DNA of 6,698 nt from Planctomycetaceae bacterium (GTDB taxonomy: Bacteria > Planctomycetota > Planctomycetia > Pirellulales > Pirellulaceae), in NCBI GenBank assembly GCA_022614795.1, contig JAKEHX010000286.1:1-6698 (forward strand), read 5' to 3'. Below the pieces are notes generated by a model that was not told the origin of the DNA, did not search any database, and worked only from the letters and a program-made list of their open reading frames with translations. The position numbers and the translations under genes are program-made. Each line of letters opens with the position of its first letter. The stretch's first letter is position 1. Below, in pieces: positions 1-6,200 of the stretch.

Positions 1-1
1 C

Positions 2-3000
2 AACTTCCAGAACACGGGCGGCGTGGTTCTAGGTAATGCCGCGGGCGACACGACGACCTTCACCGGCGGCATCACGAGCACCGCTGGTCCGACGACGATC
101 CAGGGGGCGGTCATCACCAGCGCCACGAATATCACGCTCGGCAGCACCACGCTTGTCAGCACGGTGACGCTGCTCACCAGCGGCGGCCATGTGACGATCG
201 GGCCGATTAGCGGCGCGGGCGTGCCGCTTACGATCAATGCCGGGACGGGGGACGTGACGCTGGCCGATCCGGCCAACGTGATCGGCAACCTGACCATCAC
301 CGCCGACGCCCTGACGCTATTTGAGAACGACAACATCACGCAGGGGGGCGCCTGGACGACGACCGGCCCGACGACGCTCAATAGCGGCGCGTTTGCGATC
401 GTCCTCACTAATCCGGCCAACCAGCTCGGACCGCTTAACCTGACCGGTGGCAACATCACCGTTGTGGAGGCGGGCGACACGGAATTGACCGCCGTGGCGT
501 GGATCGGCCTGCTCGCGATTGACGCCACCGGCAATTTGCTGATCAGTGGACTGGTCACCGGCAATGGGACCGCACAGCTCTCGGCGGATGGCAACGTGGT
601 TTTCGCCACGGGCGGCAGCCTCGTCGCCACCGGCGGCAGTGCCAACGTCGCGATCCAGGCCGGCGGTGTGATTACGCTGCCCGATGGGGTGCTGATCAAC
701 GCCGGGGCCGGGACGATCGCGCTCACCGCGAGCGGCCATATCACGCTCGGCCGCCTGGTGACGACCAATAGCACGGCTGCGGCGGTCGCGATTACGAGTC
801 TGGCCGGCAGCGTCATCGATGGGGGCGACAGCGGCGGGGCGAACATCGTCGCCGAAGGGCTTGGCGCGGTCGTCTCGATCAGCGCGGCGCAGGGCGTGGG
901 CAGCGCCGCTAGCCCGCTCGACCTGGCGGTCCGAAACCTCGTGGTTACCAGCGGCGGCGATCAATACCTGAATGAGCTGAACGACCTGAGCAGCCTGAAC
1001 CTGAATGCCGGCAGCGCGAACATCTACCTCGCAGCCGGTGGCCAGATTCAAGATGCCGACGGCGCGGTCGATCTTCACGCGACGGACCTGGCGATTGTTG
1101 CCGCCGGCGCAGGCACAAACAGCGCCGGTACCAGCGCCAACCCGCTGCATGCGGCAATCGACCAACTCGAAGCAGCCGTTGGCACGGGCGGCCTCTTCCT
1201 CTCCGATACCGGCGGCTTGACGATCGGCGGCGTACGGGCCGACCTTGAGGGCGTCGAGTCCAGCGGCGGAAACATCAAGGTCTTCACGAGTGGCTCGATC
1301 CTGGTGAGCGAGGCGGTGCAAGCCGATATTGCCGGCACGGTGGAATTGCTGACGACGGGCGACATCACCCTCGAAGCTCTCGTGTCATCAGGCAGCGGCA
1401 ACGTGACCCTCTCAGCCACGAGGGACATTTTCGCTTCGCCCAGCGGCGGCCTCGCTACAGCAGCCGGCACGATGCTGCTGCTGGCCGACAGCGACAATTC
1501 TGGCGGCGGGACGATCCAATTCGCGGGCGATATCGACGTGGGGGCCGGGCAAGTCATCTTCAGCTTAAGCGACGCTGACGGCCAACTGAGCGGTTCGATT
1601 CAGGGCAGCGGCGGCCTGGTCAAGCAAGCTTCCAGCACACTCACGCCCGGCACACTCACGCTCACAGCGACGAGCATCAACACCTACACCGGCACGACGC
1701 AGCTGCTCGCGGGCACGATGCGCGTCGATGGGGCGATTGGCGCGGGGGGCCCGGCGGGGACTTTCTTCCTGGCGGGCGGAACGACGCTCACGGGGGGCGG
1801 CGACGTGAACGCTCCCATTTTCGCCAGCAGTAGCTCGGCCAAGATCGTGTCGCTCGGCAATCTCAAGCTGGGGGACGGCACCACCAGCGGCTTTGACTTC
1901 GCCGGCACGCTGCTCGTGGCCGGCGGCGACAACGTGACGCTGCGCGACGCCGACCTGGCCGAACTCGGCGTGCTCACGATGATCTCGGCGGGCGGGCATC
2001 TCACGGCGCTCGGCGGAGTCGAGGTTGGCAGCGGCGAGAAACTCGCCGGCAGCGGCGCGGTAAGCGGCAACATCGTCGTGCTCGCGGGCGGCGTGGTCAC
2101 GCCCGGCGCCAGCCCCGGCGTCGTCAGCACGCTAGCGGGGAACGTGACGCTGCTGGGGGGCGCGATCTACGTGGTGGAGGTAAACGGGCTATTGCCTGGC
2201 ACTGGATACGACCAGATCAACGTGCAGGGCGCCGTCGATGTCAGCGGCGCGGTGCTGAGCCTGGCCGGCGGATCGTCCCGCCCGCCGACGGGAACCATCT
2301 TCACCCTCATCGAAAACGACGGTTCGGACGAGATCACGGGACAATTCCAGGGCCTGGCCGAAGGGGCGACCGTCCGCTTCGGCGGCATCGAGGCCACGAT
2401 CAGCTACAAAGGCGGCACCGGCAACGATGTCACGCTCACCGTCACCGACTTCAGGATCATCCGCACCATTCCACCCGAAGCGGGCGCGCGGGTCGATGAC
2501 GAGGGGGGCGGAGGTACGTCGTTCACGCAGCGGACCACGGCCCCGCCGCTCATCGTGGTCGAATCGGCCCGCCCAGCGACCATCTCCCAGGGCACCGACA
2601 TCCGTCCGCAATCGCTCGAATCGCGGTCGGTCGAGCGGCTGCGGGTCTTTCTCAAGGTAGTCGATGAAGTGACCGGCCAGGAGGAAGGGAAGGACGTCAA
2701 TCTCCACCCGCGGGTCCTCGACGATGTGCTGGGTTTCTTCCAGCGCTACCGCTTCCCCAACGGACGCTATCGGATTTACGTGCAGGAGGGGGACAAGTCG
2801 CCCCGCCTCATTATCGAAATCGACATCCGCGACGGCCGGGCCGTCTCGCCCGAGCAGAAAGCCCCCGGCAGACAAGACGCCCCAGCCAACGAGCAGCCTG
2901 CAAACCAGCAACCAGCACCGCCGCTGCCCGCGCCGCCTGCACCGGCCCAGCCCGCTCCTCCCGCCGCTGATCCGGCGGCTGACGGGGCAGCGATTGACAT

Positions 3001-3232
3001 GTCGCCCGGCGATCAAGCTTCGGACATTGCAACCGCGTCGCCAAGCCACACACATCGTTGGTCTACGGTCGCCGCTCCGCTGGCGGCCAGCCTGGCCTTG
3101 GCTTCCGCCGCGCCAAATTGGCGCAGGCGGATCAACCGCCTGCTCGCCGCGTCGGACCGGCTTCCGCGGACCCGCTTTCATCGCCGTTTACCCAAACTAC
3201 CCGCAGGAAATTCCCAGCCACCCACCTACTAG
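2..3232 (+). CDS. Giant beta-strand-repeat surface protein (FHA/autotransporter-passenger-like), 3' part
   Basis: Probably an exported, surface-associated fibrous protein with an adhesive or structural role; no enzymatic motif is visible. The frame is open from the first codon of the window (positions 2-4) and the residues before the GTG at 23 (NFQNTGG) continue the same repeat style, so the true start lies upstream and 1076 codons are seen. The order is Gly/Thr/Ala/Val/Asn-rich beta-strand repeats, a PATR-type repeat, a passenger end with the signature TPGASPG, a compact domain, a Pro-rich linker, a short hydrophobic segment and a basic tail ending in PPTY before a TAG stop. I see no cysteine in the visible product and only one lysine before about base 1280, which fits an extracellular beta-helix. 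No outer-membrane beta-barrel domain follows the passenger, so it does not look like a classical autotransporter. The family resemblance to planctomycete giant repeat proteins is recalled. The ligand and function are unknown. Confidence 0.85.
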   Translation, partial: NFQNTGGVVLGNAAGDTTTFTGGITSTAGPTTIQGAVITSATNITLGSTTLVSTVTLLTSGGHVTIGPISGAGVPLTINAGTGDVTLADPANVIGNLTITADALTLFENDNITQGGAWTTTGPTTLNSGAFAIVLTNPANQLGPLNLTGGNITVVEAGDTELTAVAWIGLLAIDATGNLLISGLVTGNGTAQLSADGNVVFATGGSLVATGGSANVAIQAGGVITLPDGVLINAGAGTIALTASGHITLGRLVTTNSTAAAVAITSLAGSVIDGGDSGGANIVAEGLGAVVSISAAQGVGSAASPLDLAVRNLVVTSGGDQYLNELNDLSSLNLNAGSANIYLAAGGQIQDADGAVDLHATDLAIVAAGAGTNSAGTSANPLHAAIDQLEAAVGTGGLFLSDTGGLTIGGVRADLEGVESSGGNIKVFTSGSILVSEAVQADIAGTVELLTTGDITLEALVSSGSGNVTLSATRDIFASPSGGLATAAGTMLLLADSDNSGGGTIQFAGDIDVGAGQVIFSLSDADGQLSGSIQGSGGLVKQASSTLTPGTLTLTATSINTYTGTTQLLAGTMRVDGAIGAGGPAGTFFLAGGTTLTGGGDVNAPIFASSSSAKIVSLGNLKLGDGTTSGFDFAGTLLVAGGDNVTLRDADLAELGVLTMISAGGHLTALGGVEVGSGEKLAGSGAVSGNIVVLAGGVVTPGASPGVVSTLAGNVTLLGGAIYVVEVNGLLPGTGYDQINVQGAVDVSGAVLSLAGGSSRPPTGTIFTLIENDGSDEITGQFQGLAEGATVRFGGIEATISYKGGTGNDVTLTVTDFRIIRTIPPEAGARVDDEGGGGTSFTQRTTAPPLIVVESARPATISQGTDIRPQSLESRSVERLRVFLKVVDEVTGQEEGKDVNLHPRVLDDVLGFFQRYRFPNGRYRIYVQEGDKSPRLIIEIDIRDGRAVSPEQKAPGRQDAPANEQPANQQPAPPLPAPPAPAQPAPPAADPAADGAAIDMSPGDQASDIATASPSHTHRWSTVAAPLAASLALASAAPNWRRRINRLLAASDRLPRTRFHRRLPKLPAGNSQPPTY
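896..976 (+). repeat. Cassette copy 1 (VGSAASPLDLAVRNL type)
   Basis: The encoded unit reads VGSAASPLDLAVRNL, then a strand and a Gly-rich turn (VVTSGGDQYLNE). It aligns with a second unit 76 codons downstream through the shared pattern [GS]-x-SA-x-P-L-x-x-A-[VI]-x-x-L. Similar units (GSxANPL followed by xxLxAxTxxGGIF) are common in FHA-like repeat proteins. It is probably one coil set of the beta-helix. Confidence 0.5.
1127..1228 (+). repeat. Cassette copy 2 (GTSANPLHAAIDQL type)
   Basis: The encoded unit reads GTSANPLHAAIDQLEAAV, then GTGGLFLSDTGGLTIGG. It is the diverged partner of the unit beginning at 896; the conserved Pro codons lie at 914 and 1142, 228 bases apart. Copy 2 is closer to the usual form of this motif, with the GGLFLSD and GGLTIGG strands preserved. 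Divergence at the protein level suggests an old duplication rather than recent slippage. Confidence 0.5.
1604..1732 (+). other. Autotransporter-associated beta-strand repeat (PATR-like) in the surface protein
   Basis: The encoded stretch begins GSGGLVKQ, continues with GTLTLTATSINTYTG, and ends TTQLLAGTMRVDG. This matches the recalled PATR pattern G-x-G-x-L-x-K-x-G-x-G-x-L-T-L-T-x-x-N-T-Y-T-G-x-T-x-[VL]-x-A-G-T-L. The family is typical of passengers exported to the cell surface. Downstream, TPGASPG (about 2099-2119) and the GNDVTLTV ending (about 2423-2446) match the usual passenger-end segment after such repeats. It is the clearest recognisable family motif in this gene. Confidence 0.75.
2543..2845 (+). 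other. Compact C-terminal domain of the surface protein (unnamed)
   Basis: Composition changes sharply here from Gly/Thr-rich repeats to a charged, globular-looking sequence of about 100 residues. It starts PPLIVVESARP, contains VERLRVFLKVVDEVTG, a LHPRVLDDVLGFFQRYRFP segment and GRYRIYVQEGD, and ends LIIEIDIRDGRAV. The alternation suggests two or three beta strands, a helix (LDDVLGFFQRY), then two more strands. I recall comparable segments near the C-termini of other planctomycete giant proteins, but cannot name a family. It may be involved in sorting, anchoring or protein contact. Confidence 0.5.
2849..2992 (+). other. Pro/Ala/Gln-rich linker in the surface protein
   Basis: The codons here encode a low-complexity segment of repeated PAPP, QPA and NQQ elements with almost no bulky hydrophobic residues. 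It separates the compact domain from the C-terminal hydrophobic segment. Such linkers commonly span cell-wall or periplasmic space in anchored surface proteins, and that role is inferred here. Confidence 0.65.
3059..3229 (+). other. C-terminal hydrophobic segment plus basic tail (possible membrane anchor or sorting signal)
   Basis: A tryptophan-bounded stretch of about 20 residues (W at 3059-3061, W at 3119-3121), rich in Ala and Leu, is followed at once by three arginines (3122-3130). The remaining tail is basic, with RLPRTRFHRRLPK. The arrangement resembles a C-terminal membrane anchor or a sorting signal. The segment is short and only moderately hydrophobic, with a proline inside it and another near its end. 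No LPxTG is present. Confidence 0.45.
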
Positions 3233-3288
3233 CAGCGGCCCTCGGGCAGGGAGGCTCGCCAACGACTATCGCCGCATCGGAGCCAGCC
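3233..3288 (+). promoter_or_regulatory. Intergenic gap with GGAG ribosome-binding site for the kinase
   Basis: Fifty-six bases separate the TAG stop of the surface protein from the GTG start of the kinase. GGAG at 3279-3282 sits six bases before the GTG at 3289, a good Shine-Dalgarno spacing that supports this start. I see no clear -35/-10 pair and no stem-loop with a T run, so read-through transcription from the upstream gene is likely. Confidence 0.6.
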
Positions 3289-6200
3289 GTGCTTACCTGC
3301 CCGCACTGTAAACAGTCGCTAACGGAACCTGATCTTGCGCGGCAGCTCTGTCCGCACTGCGGCCAGCGCGTGCTGAGCGGCCAATCGACCATCGACCTCA
3401 GCACCGGCCATCTCACGATCGAGCTGGCGCCCAACGTGCCCGTGAAGGGCGTCATAGCGAAGGGTACGAGCACGGTGAACATGGAGAAGTCCGTCACGAT
3501 TGTCGGCGACGTCTGCGCGACGATTGACGTCACCGACCGGCCTGCTGCCGCGGGCGATCCGCGCGTGACGCGTACGCTCGAATCAACTGATTTGCCATCT
3601 GGCGACATCGGTTACTCGCAAACGGTCGCACACGATTCCTCGTCGGGCAGCCATGCTGCTCATGCGCAGACGACTGATTCCTCTGTCGCATTGGACCAGC
3701 CGGGCTCGGGCCCCTCTCAGAGTGGCTCAGCGCACGGATCGAGCCAGGACGACGTGGAGCGCCGCCTGCGCCAGGTCTGGGGATCGCAAATCGGTTCTTC
3801 GCGTCCCCAAATGACCATGCGCGGCGGCAGCGGCGCACCCGAGGTGCAAAACGAGCGCGAGGAACACGAGGAGCGGACGACGCTCATCATCCGCGAGCGG
3901 GCCCTGCGGCGGAGGTCCGATGCCGCGCCGTCGTCGCTGATCGATTACGACCTCCTGGACGTGCTCGGCGAAGGGGGCATGGGGGTCGTCTATAGCGCCC
4001 GCCAGGCATCGATCGACCGCGAAGTGGCGGTCAAGATGCTCAAGGCCGACATGTCCACCAGCCCGTCGCAGCGGCGCAAGTTCCTCTCCGAAGCGGCGGT
4101 GACCGGCGAGCTGGACCATCCGAACATCGTGCCGATTTACGACCTGGGACAGAACGCCGACGGGGCGCTGTTCTATTCGATGAAAAAGGTCACCGGCACG
4201 CCCTGGTCGGAAGTGATCAAACAGAAATCGCTGCTCGACAACTTGACGATCCTGATGAAGGTGGCCGACGCGGTGGCCTTCGCCCACGCCCGCGGCGTCG
4301 TGCATCGCGACCTGAAGCCCGAGAACGTGATGCTCGGCGACTTCGGTGAAGTGCTCGTGCTCGACTGGGGCCTGGCCGTGGCCACCGAGGGGCATCGCCC
4401 CACGCCCAACGTCTCGACGGCCTTCAACATCGCGGGCACGCCGGCCTACATGGCTCCGGAGCTGGCCTTCGGGCCGATGGAGGCGATCGGGACGCACAGC
4501 GACGTCTATCTGCTCGGGGCGATCCTCTACGAGTGCATCACGGGGCGTCCGCCGCATGCCGGCAGGAATGCCCGCGACTGCCTCAAGGCCGCGGCCCGCA
4601 ACCAGATCGTGCCGACCGAGAAGCGCGGCGAGCTGGTCGAGATTGCGCTCAAGGCGATGGAAACCGAGCCGCGGAAGCGCTATCGCACCGTGCAGGCGTT
4701 GCAGGAGGCCATCCGCGATTACCAGGCCCATTCCGAGAGCATCGCCCTGTGCGAGCGGGCCGAGGCCGGTCTCGACCAGGCCGCCACGTCCGGCGACTAC
4801 CGGGACTACTCGCGGGCCCTGTTTGCGTTCGAAGAGGCGCTCGAGCTTTGGCCGGGCAATACGCACGCCAAATCCGGAGTGTCGCGGGCCAAGCTGCAAT
4901 ATGCGACCCGCGCGCTGGACAAGAGCGACTTCGATCTGGGCCTGTCGCTGGTCGATGCCCACGATGCCACGCACGATGCCGTCATTCACCAGTTGGCTGA
5001 GGCCAAGTCCGAGCGCGACGCCCGCCAGCATCGGCTGGCGCGTGCGCGGCGGATGATGGCGGGCCTGGCGGCGGCCGTGTTCCTGGCGGTGAGCGTCGGT
5101 GTGTGCGTGGCCTCGTACCTGGCCTACCTCGCCAAGGAGAGCGAAAAACGGGCGGTCGCCAGCGCCAAGATCGCGAAAGAAAACGAGGATCAGGCGAAGG
5201 TCAGCGAAACAAAGGCCAAGACCAACGCGGACATTGCCAACCGCGAACGCGACCGCGCTCGCAATGCCGAGGACGAGGCAAAAGCCCGCCGCGAGGAGGC
5301 GGTCGCGTCGGCCTACACCGCGCTCGTCGCGATGGCCGCCGCCCGAATCGATGAAAGCGCCTTCGACCAGGCCCGCCAGGCCCTGGACCAGTGCGACGCG
5401 AAACACCGCGGCTGGGAATGGCGGCGGCTAGCGCACGTCGTCGAGCAGGGAGACGTCACGCAACTTCCCCTTCCGTCTCGGGCCGAGGCGCTGGCCGTCA
5501 GTATCAGCGGCAACTTGATTGCCACCGGCAGCCTCGACGGCATCGTGCGGCTGTGGGACAACGCTCGCCGCGCGATGGTGGCCGAGCGTAATCTGGGGGC
5601 GAATACCGCCCGCATCACCGCCCTGGCGTTTCATCCGCAGGACGACCGCTGGCTGGTCGCCGGGCTGAGCAGTGGTCCGCAGCCGCTGGTCGCCTGGAAC
5701 CGCGAAACGGGCGAGCTGCGCTGCCCCGCCGAGGAGCACCGCCACGCGGACGGCGTCGTGCAAGCAACGTTTGCGGCGGATGGCAAGTCGCTGCTCACCG
5801 CGTCGCACGACCGGACGGCCCGGCTGTGGAATTGGGAGACGCTGGTGCCGCGCGTATTCACCGGACATACCGGAACGGTCTGGTCGGCGGCGCTCTCGGC
5901 CGATGGCAAGAAGGTCGCCACGGCCAGTGAAGATGGGACCGTGCGGATTTGGGACGCTGCAACTCGCGTGCAGGAGCAGTCCGCCTCCGGCCAGCGGATT
6001 CCGTTCACGCAGCATCAGGGGGCTGTCCATGCAGTCCTCTTTCTGCCTGATCCCGCAACGACACTTCCCCCGGCTCAGCGATCCGCAGCCGCCGCTATCG
6101 TCGGCAAACCGACATACTTCCTAGCCTCGGCCGGCTATGACAAGCGGGTCCTGCTCTGGCAGACGGATGAGCTTGTGCCGTTTGATTTTCAGCGACTGGT

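Larger units (their letters stand above)
2..1600 (+). repeat. Degenerate beta-strand repeat region within the surface protein
   Basis: This is a protein-level repeat region rather than a DNA tandem repeat. Short strand units recur with the pattern G-x-[IV]-[TN]-[LI]-x plus Gly/Asn turns, for example GHVTIG, GDVTLA, GNLTIT, GHITLG, GDITLE and GNVTLS. Such patterns form right-handed beta-helices in FHA-type and autotransporter passengers. The units have diverged enough that no long exact DNA repeat is obvious by eye. The first bases (NFQNTGG, then VVLGNAAGDTTTFTGG and GPTTIQG) look like the end of a further cassette that continues upstream of the window. Confidence 0.7.

Noticed and set aside
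23..25. GTG at 23 as the start of the surface protein
   Set aside because: The frame is open to the window edge and the preceding codons fit the repeat style; no ribosome-binding site is seen and no signal peptide follows.
317..1321. Minus-strand open frame of 334 codons opposite the surface protein
   Set aside because: Shadow of the repeat-coding frame; composition (Ala/Arg/Asp/Gly) is typical of an antisense GC-rich frame and shows no motif.
2..1600. Possible CRISPR or DNA tandem repeat in the repetitive first half
   Set aside because: The repetition is at the protein level with varied spacing; no identical direct repeats with regular spacers are seen.
3058..3120. In-frame TTG codons at 3058 and 3118 as kinase starts
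   Set aside because: The frame is open back to a TGA at 2968, but these would overlap the upstream gene by over 100 bases and add a basic, unstructured extension. GTG 3289 has a good GGAG and places the zinc ribbon at the N-terminus.
2189..3181. Minus-strand open frame of 330 codons over the C-terminal part of the surface protein
   Set aside because: Arg/Gly-rich, no domain, and fully opposite a frame with clear domain structure.
3239..3251. CCCT-loop-AGGG hairpin after the first stop codon, considered as a terminator
   Set aside because: The stem has only four pairs and no T run follows; chance is likely in GC-rich DNA.
4346..5056. Plus-strand open frame in another phase inside the kinase domain
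   Set aside because: Arg/Ser/Pro-rich shadow; the overlapping frame from 3289 carries every kinase motif without a break.
3727..5406. Long minus-strand open frame (559 codons) opposite the kinase
   Set aside because: It lies antisense to a gene with clear kinase motifs, its translation is rich in Arg, Gly, His and Leu with no recognisable domain, and such frames arise from third-position GC bias.
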